A DNA stretch of 64,000 nucleotides. Origin: Gnetum montanum (Eukaryota; Streptophyta; Gnetopsida; Gnetales; Gnetaceae). The position numbers and the translations under genes are program-made. The stretch is from contig MNCI01022757.1 of assembly GCA_015680685.1 (NCBI GenBank), positions 70,800-134,799 on the forward strand, given 5' to 3'. A model generated the notes under the pieces. That model did not search any database. It saw only the letters and a program-made list of their open reading frames with translations, and had not been told where the DNA came from. Of this stretch, positions 1 to 10,217 are shown one piece after another (the stretch's first letter is position 1; each line of letters opens with the position of its first letter).

Positions 1-2399
1 CAACACATCATGAAATGATCAAAGTAACATTGGAAGAGGTGGAAGCCCTTGCAAGATAATAAAAAATGGCCAGTTACCTAAGGCATGAACAAATTGTTCA
101 TAACCAAGATACAACGAAAAAAACAAATCAAAACCATTAGAATAATTAGAACCAAAAATAGCCTAAAAATTTCATAATCATAAAAATGTTAACTTAGCCA
201 AAACTATTCTTATTTTTCTTACCTCTCTTCTTCTTGCTAGGCAAGGATTGTGTGGCAATCCCAGCATCAGTGTTAGTTACTAGAAGATGTTTTAGGGCCA
301 TCCACCAACTATGGATTGTTTCAGTGGCTACACACCTCTTAAAGGCTAGAGTAAATACTTGGGTGTATTAATTGAAATCACCCTTCAATTTGTCAACCAC
401 TATGTGTCTAATTTTAGGGCCTTGGATGAATACACCCATTACATTCTGAGCCACCTCTAAGGTTTAGTCATTCCTGACCAAGCCTTTGTTACTAACCTTG
501 TACCTGCAAGATGATTAGTATTCAAAATGTTAGAAACTTATAATGCTAGGAAATATAGGAACAATCATTTTAAGACCAAAATAGAGCATAAATTACAACC
601 ACACTTACCTAGCCAAATGGTACACTATACCAAGAGGATTCTAGAACAATGTGTGGGCTTGGTGTACCACCATTAGAGTATTATCAGTGTTATACTAAGA
701 ATACTCTAGCATGCTTCAGATTTGGCCTAGCTTGTAGGTCCTATGGATGCCTATGCTATCATACACCTCCCCCTCTATGTGCTTCTCACGGTCATCCATT
801 ATGAACTTAGTGATCATGTTGGATGACTAAGGTAGTAGGGTCTCCAATACGATTTTTCCCATATACCTAGACAATTGTGACCACACTATCCCACTAAAAT
901 TTTAGAGGAGGTAGGCAAGAAATTCTCTTATCCCTAGTCGAAACCATAGGGAACCCTACTCTAAGATCATGTTCATAGGGGAGTGTTTGGTTTGATGAAA
1001 CTAACATAGCACAATATCCCCACAAGCTCCACCACAACCAAGATGGGCTTAAAAAAATCCCTACATAGAAAATAATGCAAACCATTAGAACCATATCTTA
1101 AAACATTTAGAACAAAACTAGCAAAACTAGAAATAACAGTTACAACCAAGTATAACATACAACTAAAAACACTTATAATTTCTTAAGGAATTTTGTTGAA
1201 ACATCCTAGTTAGTGGTGAAATTAGCCATCATAAAAACTCTAGGATGCTAGCAAAAGTGCCTTTGAAAAGTTCAAAAAATCAACATGTTTATAGCCTAAA
1301 GGACCCTTAGAAATCATAGCCAAAACATAATAATTAATCAAAAACTTGGAACACATTCAAGACATCATGTTGAGCCATGGCTTAGTTCAAAAAACCCTTA
1401 TACAACAACCTTTAAAACCTAGAAAATGGCCATATGAAGATCACTAGTAAAAATAGTAAAAAAAATTTAACATCCATGGAACAAGTTTTATACCCCTTTC
1501 AACATCCCATAGTATCCTCGGGGCATGGGGGATCCTGCCCAGCATGGCTCAAGGGGTATAACCATTCCATGCTTTAAATAGCCTTCAAACATAGCAAGTT
1601 TTGATAAAAAAAAAAAAAACCTAAGGTATCACTACTAGCAATCCCAAAAGCCTAAAAACTTAGATGATTTACCCCTAAATCCATCCCAAAATCAAAAAGC
1701 AAGAGTACCCACATTGAGCCATGTTACATCCATGCTAGCTAGCATGGCCCTAACATGGATAAAGCTTCCAAATTAATCTCACATGCATAACATCCCTTAA
1801 ATGGCCTCAAAACTTAATTGCAAAAGCCTACAACTACAAAACCCTAACTTTAGTAGTAGAGTGACCATGTTTAACCTTGTAACAACCCAAATCTAGATCT
1901 TCCATGTTGAGACCTCCTTCCATCCACACTAGCTAAGATGGCTCTAGGGATAGCCAATCTTGACTATTCTAGACCTACACTACCTTGAGAATATGATAGA
2001 ATCCCAATTTCAACCCTCTAGATGTCATAAAACCCATTTTTCTTGGTAGCCTTACTAGGGCCACATTGGCTAGGGTTGGTCCAGCATGGATGGTAGTTCC
2101 AGCATGGATGGTAGTTCTAGAACACAATGGATCCTTCTAGATGTTGAAATTGATGCTAGAATTGACCTATTTTGTGTTGACCATGCAAGAGATCGGGAGT
2201 CAAAAACTACTCAAAACCAACCTAGAGAACTACCTAGTTATCCCATCCATGCTAGGGGTTACTCCACCCATACTAGCTAGCATGGGTACCTAGAAAACCT
2301 TGAATTTTTACCTAAAAGAGCCTTAAAATAGCCTCAATAAGTCCTTAAACTCACATATGACCCTTGTAGCCTTAAAACCCTGGTCCTCTAAGGCCTAAA
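1..2399. other. decayed AT-rich sequence, no recognisable gene
   Basis: No frame shows a recognisable protein domain, and all frames are short. The words CATGCTAGG and CTAGCATGG recur (about 1718-1750, 2250-2285). They resemble the vocabulary of the Ret-H LTR and leader (4730-4815, 20230-20400), so this is probably old retroelement non-coding sequence. An 18-base unit is repeated in tandem at 2083-2100 and 2101-2118. I see no promoter, RNA gene or terminator here that I can defend. Confidence 0.5.
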
Positions 2400-2769
2400 A
2401 ATGGAACAATCTTACCCTGTTTTACCAATACTAATCATGTTTTACCACATGTATTCCACTAGGATCTATTTGACCTCGTTTGACCTATTTTGACCTCTAT
2501 TATACATTGTTGACCTTTGATGCCATAGTTGATCTCATTTGATCTCTCACTTTCATGGCCTCTATTGACCTTTGTTAGTCTTTTATTAGTGTTAAGTGAT
2601 GTGGTTTGACCATCCTTAACCATAATTTAACACCATGTAACCATGGCCCACAAAGGCCTAAAACTAGCACAATTATAACCTAGTTCATCAACTTAGTATG
2701 ACCTTCATGACCCCTTTGGGTACCTTTTGTTAAACTATGATGTCCTTTGGCTTAAAGAACACAAGAGCA
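2400..2769 (+). repeat. inter-domain spacer shared with Ret-H in inverted orientation
   Basis: Bases about 2590-2670 match the reverse complement of about 13820-13895, sharing blocks such as GTGTTAAGTGATG, AACACCATG and CCATGGCCCAC. In Ret-H that copy lies downstream of protease on the minus strand. Here it lies just upstream of reverse transcriptase on the plus strand. In both cases it occupies the position between protease and RT. The stretch 2465-2585 also holds repeated TTGACC words. It is non-coding. Confidence 0.55.
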
Positions 2770-3733
2770 CTCTACTAATGAGTCATGATGTATATCTTTA
2801 GAGACTACATGTTAGGTTTTCTCAATGATTGCATAGACAATATAGTTATCAAGTCCAAAGTGGCCAACAACCATTCACATGACCTCAACCTTGTACTTAA
2901 ATGATGCCTTAAGTATGGGCTTAGGCTTAATCCTAAAAGTATGTCGTTGGTGTCAAAATTAGTAAGATGCTTGGCATTGTAGTTTCTAAAGCAGGGATAA
3001 ACATTGATCTTGATAAGGCTAGAACCATATCCAACTTGGCAGCATCGACTAACCTTAAGAAGATATAGGGATTTCAAGGCATATTACAAGCTATCCATAA
3101 GTTTATCATTATGCTTATAGACAAGTTACACCCCATGCAACACTTGCTTAAGAAAGGGGTTCACTATGAGTGAATGGTGCAATGCCTAGAGACCTTTAGA
3201 AACCTTAAGCAAGAGTTGGCACAACTACCAATGGTCTATCCTCCACAAAAGGATAAGCCTTGTTACATCTACCTTTCAATCTCTGACATGTTTCTAGCCT
3301 CCCTTCACTATCATAAATGAGATGATGAAGTAGAGTTGCTGATATACTACCTTAGCCATGCATTAGCTTCCCACCAAAGTGGAGAAGTATTTTCTAGCAC
3401 TAGTCTTCTTCTTGAAGAAGTGGAGACACTACCTCTTTAGGAGTTAAGTTAATGTCATTTGCATGAATAACATGCTTAGAGCCATCACAACCAACATCTA
3501 TGAGAGTAGTCATATAGCCCAATGAAAAGCCATAATAGTGGATTTTGACCTTTATTACGTTTCTCAAGCATCGACGAAAGGTCAAGCTATAGTCATACAA
3601 CTCATTGTTTCACCAATTGATGACCATGAAACCATAGATCTTGAATTGCAATATGAACACATCAATACCATTAGCCAAGTGCCCAAGGGCTATTGGTGGT
3701 CATGCACTTTGATAGAGCTTCAACTACCAATGG
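2770..3733 (+). pseudogene. fragment F: Ty3/gypsy reverse transcriptase and RNase H start, degenerate
   Basis: Translating the plus strand across several frames gives the C-terminal half of a Ty3/gypsy reverse transcriptase, with blocks like DCIDNIVIKSK, LRLNPKK, LGIVVSKAGINID and GFQGILQAIHKFI. The RT/RNase H connection follows (about 3160-3420), then VDFDLYYVSQASTKGQA (from about 3538) and an RNase H opening that reads MHFDRASTTNG just before 3733. Multiple frameshifts and stops make it non-functional. The frame is cut off where the Ret-H LTR begins. The FDLxYVxQxxxKGQA linker is typical of plant Tat-type elements. Fragment J at 22370 has its own RNase H start, so J is not a simple continuation of F. 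Confidence 0.75.
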
Positions 3734-4922
3734 TGTACCAACTAAAAAATTCAATCACTGGAAAACCAAAAATCTCAGTGCATATAGCTTTAACCTCAAA
3801 TCCTCAAGGCCTTCAAAAAAAATGGGATTCAAGGTGCCCTAGATGGTCTACCAGATCACCTAGGGACCTACAAAATGCAAAATGAATAATGTAAAGAAAA
3901 ATGTAGATTTAAAAATCCAAGTAGTAAATACAAATTGCACACAAATTGAAACTTTAAAACATTAAAATAAAGAATGAGTTCAAGGGATGTGTATAAATTT
4001 TTCTTGTGGGAGAGAAAGAGGGTTCATTGGGGTGGAGGTTTAGAGCCCATTGAAGCTAATATGATCCACTTCATGATCTAAATGCTCAGCCACTCCTAAT
4101 TCTATCAGACCTCCTCTACTACTACTCCAAATCTACAACATTGGTCACTACTGGGAGGTTGAAAATTTTGAGTGATTTAGCTACCAAGGTGCTCCACACT
4201 AGGAATTGGAATTCCCAAGAGTGTGTCATAGGAACTAAAAACCCACAAATCTTTGGGGGGACGNGGGGTAACAAGTCTATAGGGTTTCCACAGTGAGGTT
4301 CAAGAGACTAAAAGTGTGAGATTTCAAGATCTTTTAAATGCTTAAGAATACCCATGTGTGGAATTTCCAAGAGTGTCCAACCTTAAAATGGTATTTGGGG
4401 CTGATTTTTATAGGTTTTGGATCATGGATTGGGCTACAGGTTTCTACAAATTTCTGCCATGTACAAGTGAGATGGGTGCCCAATTTGGGGGGTTACTATG
4501 TATGGAAATTCCCAAACCCCCATGGCCATTCCATTTACTATAAATAGTAACAAGGGCATCACATTTACACTAACTTTGTTCTTCCATGCTAAGCCTTCAA
4601 CCTTCTACACTGGCATGTAGGATCCTAACTAGACTTGATGCAACATTGAAATCTTAGTCATGAAGTTTCTATGCCGAGGGCATGTAGTTTCCACACTGAG
4701 GGGGTGAATTTTCCATGATGAGGGAGATCTTCCAAGCTAGGGAAGATCTTCCATGCTAGGGAGGTGAAGTTTCCATGCTTAGGAAGATCTTCCATGTTAG
4801 GGGAAGATCTTCCATGATAGAGGTAGGTGAGGTGTACCCCCATGCATCCTAGTTGGAGATAGGTAACTTCTACCCCTATGCATCCTAGTTGTGGGTGGAT
4901 GTCTTCAATGTAGAAAATTCCA
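3734..4922 (-). repeat. Ret-H 3' LTR
   Basis: Reads along 21126-22290 with many substitutions and indels. Shared landmarks include ACTAAAAAATT near the start, GATTCAAGGTGCCCTAGA, a block around GATCCACTTCA and GGTGGATGTCTTCA near the end. On the minus strand it starts TGGAATTTTCTA and ends GGTACA, the same end as the Ret-D LTR. An undetermined base (N) lies at 4264, exactly where the two copies differ in length. Confidence 0.85.
4722..4813 (-). promoter_or_regulatory. GGAAGATCTTCC palindrome array in Ret-H U3
   Basis: The 12-base perfect palindrome GGAAGATCTTCC occurs at 4741-4752, 4782-4793 and 4802-4813, with a one-mismatch copy at 4722-4733. Copies are joined by CATGCTAGG-like spacers. 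On the minus strand the array lies in U3, between the LTR start and the TATA-like TATTTATAG at about 4540-4548. A diverged array occupies the same place in the other LTR (22104-22217). Its regulatory role is inferred from position only. Confidence 0.55.
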
Positions 4923-5450
4923 TCATCAATCTTCCCTCTCTGCTCTTGATTCAATCATGTAGAACCATGCTAAATAGTGCTCATGATGATGGAGTAAAGA
5001 TATGATGATAAAATGGTAGCAAGTTTATAAGGAAATGGTTATGAGGATGAACAACGCATTCCAAGTGTTGACATCATGGCTATGGCACAACCATGTTGGT
5101 CCATCGATAGGTTTTTGCAATTCATGTTTTGAGATGTTGGTTACTTAGCAGATGCATTTGAGGATCCAATATCTTACTCCAAAGTTTCTTTGGCCTCTAG
5201 GCTTCTCCCTTTTGCACATTTGAAGCTATTAATTTGTTCTTTTGGTCTTCATAGGTCATTCTGACTTCTTGGCAATTGGCTTCCCCATGTTTTTTTTGGT
5301 GGGATGAAACCTTCATTGGGTTTCTTTGCCAAGGCCAATTCAATTTGGTTTTCTTGTTGAATGAGATGTGTTGCATTCAATAGTATTTATGGTGGAGCAT
5401 GATGAAGGAGATGTCACATGGCTATAAAGCATGAGTGTTAGACATTGGTC
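4923..5450 (-). other. Ret-H 3' untranslated region, inverted copy of 24600-25110
   Basis: Next to the LTR on the minus strand is a purine-rich run (reverse complement of 4930-4950) that could serve as polypurine tract. Further in, about 5030-5400 is the reverse complement of about 24640-25110. Shared blocks include CCATAGCCATGATGTCAAC, CATAACCATTTCC, GCAAAGAAACCCAATGAAGG and CAACACATCTCATT. The segment is thus the conserved 3' region of this family, present once in Ret-H (minus) and once in fragment J (plus). It is non-coding. Confidence 0.65.
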
Positions 5451-6232
5451 AACATTGCTACTTAGGGTAAGGAAGGCTATATTTAGGCTATGGAGTTGGG
5501 TTCAAGAAGAGGCAATGGGTTGGAAATGGCATAAGCACTCTTGACAAGGTAGGACAAGCTCATTGAATCTTTTACATTGAGGTCACATGGTGATTTGTTG
5601 CTGTAATGAGTTACACCTCAACGATGACTTCAAGCTTTACCATGCAAACACAACTCCAAGAGGACAAAAAAACCAAACAAGGAAAGCATGTTTCCATGTA
5701 ATATGATGAGTAAAACCAAGCCACCAAGGTCACCATTGTTGCCAGTTTAAGGTCATGGTCAGCTAGGTTACGAATTTAATGCCCTAGCAAGCAGTGGTGC
5801 TAGTTTAAGGTCATAGTGGACTATGGTGCTAGTTTAAGGCCTTAGTAGGTTGTAGAAAGATGCTCCCCTATTGTGCAAAGAGTTCATGTAGGCTCATTTT
5901 TTGTATGTCATCAAAGTTTTCAACATCAGTCATTCGTTGCAACCTATCAACAATGGTAAACAACATTACAAGCAAACACGTAAGTGTTAGATATAATCAA
6001 GACTATATGATGGCTTTACTATTGCATAATAAGGATTTGATGTAGTTATGAGTAGGCTTGAGGTCTGGTGAGGAACTTGATCCTATATGTTTTCTCCTTG
6101 TCATCATGGTTTAGATGGAAAGTTTGACTAGGAGACACTCCATGATGTTCTTGGCTCTAACGTCAATGATCATTAGGCTACTATAGGGTGTTATGGCTAT
6201 ATAGTGCAATGGTTTCAAGGCTCAATGTTTGG
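5451..6232 (-). other. Ret-H interior left of Ret-E, non-coding with degenerate repeats
   Basis: No RT or integrase motif is readable on either strand. At 5740-5855 there are three or four degenerate units of the type GCTAGTTTAAGGTCATAGT. They are related to the GCTAGTTTTAGGCCTTAGCAAGCCAT units at 16221-16375 and 13820-13850. The Ret-E insertion interrupts this stretch at 6237. Confidence 0.5.
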
Positions 6233-6237
6233 GTACA
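6233..6237. repeat. target-site duplication of Ret-E, left copy (GTACA)
   Basis: GTACA directly precedes the left LTR end (TGATGAG) and is repeated exactly at 13477-13481 after the right LTR end (CATCA). A 5-base duplication is the normal signature of Ty3/gypsy integration. Confidence 0.9.
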
Positions 6238-7089
6238 TGATGAGTGGTGAGGTACCCCAAAACTCAACCATACCAAATGAGTGTAGCACGTGCGATCTGA
6301 TCGAACTCCGCAAACTAAGTGCCTACACGCCCCATGGAATACTTAGGCTTAATCATTCGTTGTCTTCCTAGACTTACTTGTAGTTGTTATGGTGTATGGT
6401 TAAGTAAGTCTGAGGTATATGATTTTTATAATTTTTATGTTTTATGTCTCCTTGTGCTAACAAGGTGAAGGGTTGAGAAACTAATGACTAACTCTAACTA
6501 ATGAACTAAGTCTAAATTACCTAGCGTCAGCATCCATTCCCACTTACCATACACAACTTGAACCGATGCAACCGTGGCTACCAAACGCTAATCGTTGCTG
6601 GGATCACCNCGGTGAGCATCCATTCCTTGACTATCCGTACACATCCTTAGATGCTCGTAATCAAGTCGTACTCATTCCGCATTACTAAGAGAAAAAAGCA
6701 ATAAATAACAATAAATAAAATCCTATTCCATGCACTACAAGGTTTATCCAAGAAGTTCGTCTTTATTGCTGTACATAACTTGTGTTCAGGTACAATGTTG
6801 CTTGAATAAAGATCCGTTCACTTTAGGACTCCTACTACAGGCACATGGAAAATATTCTATCTTTGGAGTCATCAATCTGCCAGAGTTTTCCTACTTCTAG
6901 TCTAGGATGAGGAAACAAGGGAGAGCTGCCTGTTATTTATAGATATGATGGCGCACTGTGATATTGAGTATGCAATATCGCAGGGGACGATGTAATATCG
7001 TGTACGTGATATTGCATGGGATGCGATATCATGACGGACGCGATATCGCGTACGTGATATCGCGGCCCATGCGATATCGTGTCTCATCA
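6238..7089 (-). repeat. Ret-E 3' LTR
   Basis: Begins TGATGAG and ends CTCATCA, forming a 7-base terminal inverted repeat. It matches 12494-13476 closely except for two length differences. About 235 bases are absent at the N at 6609, and the U3 GATATC array next to the right end is about 100 bases longer here than in the 5' LTR. The TATA box (TATAAATA on the minus strand) is at 6934-6941. Confidence 0.92.
6944..7085 (-). promoter_or_regulatory. GATATC palindrome array in Ret-E U3 (long version)
   Basis: Between the LTR start and the TATA box on the minus strand lie roughly eight to ten GATATC/GATATT-centred words, many extended to CGATATCG or TGATATCGCG. They are spaced about 12-25 bases apart. 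The array is CpG-rich in an otherwise CpG-poor region. The 5' LTR of the same element keeps only about three words (13439-13470). Function is inferred from position. Confidence 0.6.
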
Positions 7090-7103
7090 TACCCCCATGA
7101 CTA
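7090..7103 (-). promoter_or_regulatory. Ret-E polypurine tract
   Basis: The reverse complement reads AGTCATGGGGGTA immediately upstream of the LTR start TGATGAG. The same sequence sits at the same place in Ret-A (38231-38244), Ret-B (44545-44558) and, slightly diverged, Ret-C (52411-52423). It is the expected plus-strand primer. Confidence 0.8.
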
Positions 7104-9030
7104 AATGAAAACTTGTCCTTGAGTTCCTTACAAAATATTGGGAAGGTATGGGATTATTGAGGTGAATGGAACTAATGGGATGACATGTGAACGGATCATC
7201 ATTATAAGACTTGACAAAATTGGTGTTCTTGACAACAAGAGTGAACACCTTATTACATTGACATTAGGCCTTAGTTGGCAGTTGAGAGAGAAGAGAAAAA
7301 GAAGTGTTGCTACTGCCAAAGCCAAGATTACGCCTTTCATTGTCCATTTGTAAGCGTGCCATTGATCTTGCTCCTTGCATAGCTACTTCAGCACCACTCC
7401 ATTCCACGTGTTTGCTCCAGATCCAATCTGTTGTTGTATGATCATCATTTGCACACACAACACAATCATATATTAGCAAGGGTAAATGAATCATCATGTA
7501 ATTAATACCTTGCTTTGATGGAAGGTCCATTAGCTAGGTTGTGGTATGGCTGATATGGGTCTGGAGATATATTAATGATGACTACCGAAGGTGTAGGGGT
7601 AGGAAAAAATTAAAAAAATCAAGGCTATGAGAAAATCAAAAAAATATGGCCCCATACCCCCATGACTAATCGTGAACCACCAGTAGCGTTAGAATGGAGA
7701 AAGAAAAGGAGGAAGAAAGATAGATAAAAAGGAACAACTATGGCATCGATGAAATGGATGTCAAGATGAAAATGAACAAAATAAAATTAATTGCAAAATG
7801 TTAAGGGAAAGAATTTAACTAATGCGTCAAATAGGAATGTCAATGGGTCCTCCCCAAAGCAAGTTCATGCCCTTAATGCCCTAACAAACCCACATTCAAA
7901 GAGTCTGTAGGCTCTGGGAATGTCCTTTGGAATAAGAGTTAAAGTCTTAACCACAAGAATTTACCAAAATGAAAATAATGTATCTACCAAAATATACACT
8001 AATGATACAACTAGCAATGAGGTGAAAAATGAAAAGAACGATGGGGAGAAGAGAATGGAATGGAATCCCAAGAACAAGGTGGTGTACAGCCCCTTGTGTG
8101 TTTCATGATTAATGTAACTTGGAAAATATCATTCCAACTCCAGCCTCAAACCAACCACATCTAGTGACATCACATCAATGCATCTGATTAATCCATCCCC
8201 TTGAATAACAAGAATGCCTTCTCCAAGAGTCACCACCATTCTGACGAAACAAGGAGAGACTAGAAAGTGAGAAGGGCCTTAGTTAGAGGGAACACTTTTG
8301 GTTCCATAACCAATGCTCATAGCCCAAATTTATTTCGTCTAAGGGGCGTGCTTTGAATTCTCACTTTTCTCTTTTTCTTTTTCTCTCTCTTTTTGTTTTG
8401 TTTTGTGTTTTTATGCATGAGAACCACACCATGCAAAGACTTTGTTATTTTTATTGTCTCAGCTTCCGATAATTGGGTAACATCAGAACGGCAAGAAAAC
8501 CCAAGAAGAAAACATCCAAGCACCCAAGAGAATGACCAACACAAAAGCATCAAGTTCCCTTGAAGTCACACCCTCTTTAATCCTTGAGTCCTTCCTTAGT
8601 TCGAGAAATGCCCAGCCATTGATTCATTAGAGTTCTTATTTAGAAGGAACTGTACATTTCCAAGCCAAGAGAGACCATGGAAACTGGTGGATGAATGGAT
8701 GAAGTGAACTCATTTCTTGCCATATCAAAAGAAACATACCTTAGTATTAACATTGTGACTTAAAGGTAAAAACCAAACATTAGCAATCAACATGAAAATA
8801 ATTCATACCATCATGCAGAACACTTATTGGGTGACAAACTTACAGGGTGGATGGCACACACACAAACACAGAAAAAATGGAAAAGAATAATGATGTTGTA
8901 AAACAAAAACAAGAAAAGTTAAAGAAATTTGTAAAACAAAAATTAGAAAAGTTAAAGAAATTTGTAAAAAAAAAACGTGTAAAACAAAAATTTAAAAGAA
9001 CTGAGGGCCCCATATGATTAGCATAGGTGG
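7104..9030 (-). other. Ret-E long 3' region between coding part and LTR
   Basis: About 1.9 kb homologous along its length to 36315-38230 of Ret-A. Recognisable blocks include the reverse complement of 7845-7865 (GGGGAGGACCCA) and T-rich runs at 8880-8995. A second PPT-like sequence lies at 7654-7670 (reverse complement ATTAGTCATGGGGGTA). Small open frames (for example the complement of 8317-8553) do not carry recognisable domains and shift between copies, so I treat the region as non-coding or a dead env-position gene. Confidence 0.65.
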
Positions 9031-9050
9031 CCATCTCCCCCATGACTGAA

Positions 9051-10217
9051 TTATAAGGGAGAGATCCAAAATAATGAATACTTATTTGAATTTCTTAGAA
9101 GTGCCCAACTTCTCCCCGTTGATGTTTTTAGATTGAGGGGTGGAAGTTGGTGACGCTCATATTTCAATGTGTCTATGCCTTCGTTATTGGCATGGTTTGT
9201 CTCCTTAGTTTGTTCCATGCATATTTGTTTGCTCTTTCGAGTAGCTGTCAACCACGGGGTGTCTACTAGTTGTTGTGTGGTTGCTACATACAGGCATCTT
9301 TGTTTCAAAATTTCAAGAGCACACCTGTTACATGGATGCATTTCCTTTATGTCATCACCCGATGAATCACTGTATGTGATGCATGGAACTTTCCTCTTCT
9401 CGATCTTTCCATAAATGTTTATCTTAGAAATTTCCAAGGAAAGATCGTGAATCCTAAGACATGCATCTACTATACTCAACCATGCCCTTCCCATTATAAT
9501 TGGGAAGTCCCCTTCATTGCTATTAACTTATATCACCAGGAAGTCAGCTGGGTAGGACCAACCACACACAGTGGTAACAATGTCCTCCACCAATCCCAAG
9601 GGAATGGTGATGGACTGGTCTACCAGCTCTAGTTGGATGTTGCTCTTCTTAAGTTGGGGTAGGTTCCAAGCTTGATACATCTCTCGTGAAATTAGGTTGA
9701 CTCCGGAACCTAAGTCAAGAAGAGCCTTACGTGGTGCATTCCCAGCGATTTGTAGATAGATTAAGGGACTCCTAGGGTCAGTTAGTTTCCTGGGAAGGTG
9801 GCCTACCTTGATCAAGTCAGTTACTGTATGCGTTAACATAACTGTATGCATTAAGCTCTGTTGGACTGAAGGGTGCTTCGAAGTGTTAGATGGTGGAGGA
9901 GTGTACCTAGACTCAACCGCTTGTTGTTGTAAGAGCTTGTCTGGGCTTTTGGTTTTGAAGAAAGGTCTTCACTTTTTACAATTATCAAAACCAGTAGTAG
10001 GTTGAATATTTATAGCTCTTGCAGCGTTACGTTGCTGCGGTTGAGTAGGGAGTTCCCCTTGCATTGTTGGAGCATGTGGTGTTATGGGAACTACAAGTGG
10101 AAGAGGTGCAGATGGAGTTGGAGGATGGTAAGTATGTGGGGTACCTCCTGGAGGAGAAGGAGTTCTCATAAAGTACTCCCAAACTGGGTAGTAATGTTGG
10201 GGAGTTGTGTGACACAT
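9051..10217 (-). pseudogene. Ret-E protease region (retropepsin-like), truncated pol
   Basis: One frame runs from 10217 to 9051. A proline-rich linker comes first, then HTVTDLIKVGHLPRKL and the aspartic protease core with ALLDLGSGVNLIS (catalytic D-L-G). VEDIVTTVCGWSYPADFLVI and a C-terminal IIMGRAWL block follow. The only interruption in the core is an in-frame stop at about 9528-9530. After LPPLNLKTSTG the frame goes into sequence matching the 3' end of the Ret-A integrase gene, the deletion junction being at about 9070-9085. Retropepsins mature the Gag-Pol polyprotein inside the virus-like particle. This copy is a pseudogene but keeps the catalytic triplet, unlike Ret-A, where it reads D-S-S. 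Confidence 0.85.

Noticed and set aside
2805-3077. Minus-strand 90-codon frame
   Set aside because: It is the antisense shadow of fragment F reverse transcriptase, which is readable on the plus strand.
6944-7085. GATATC array considered as a CRISPR-like or satellite array
   Set aside because: Repeats are too short and variable, spacers are not unique units, and the array lies in U3 of an LTR in every instance.
9169-9414. Plus-strand 81-codon frame with hydrophobic segments
   Set aside because: It is the antisense shadow of the Ret-E protease frame.
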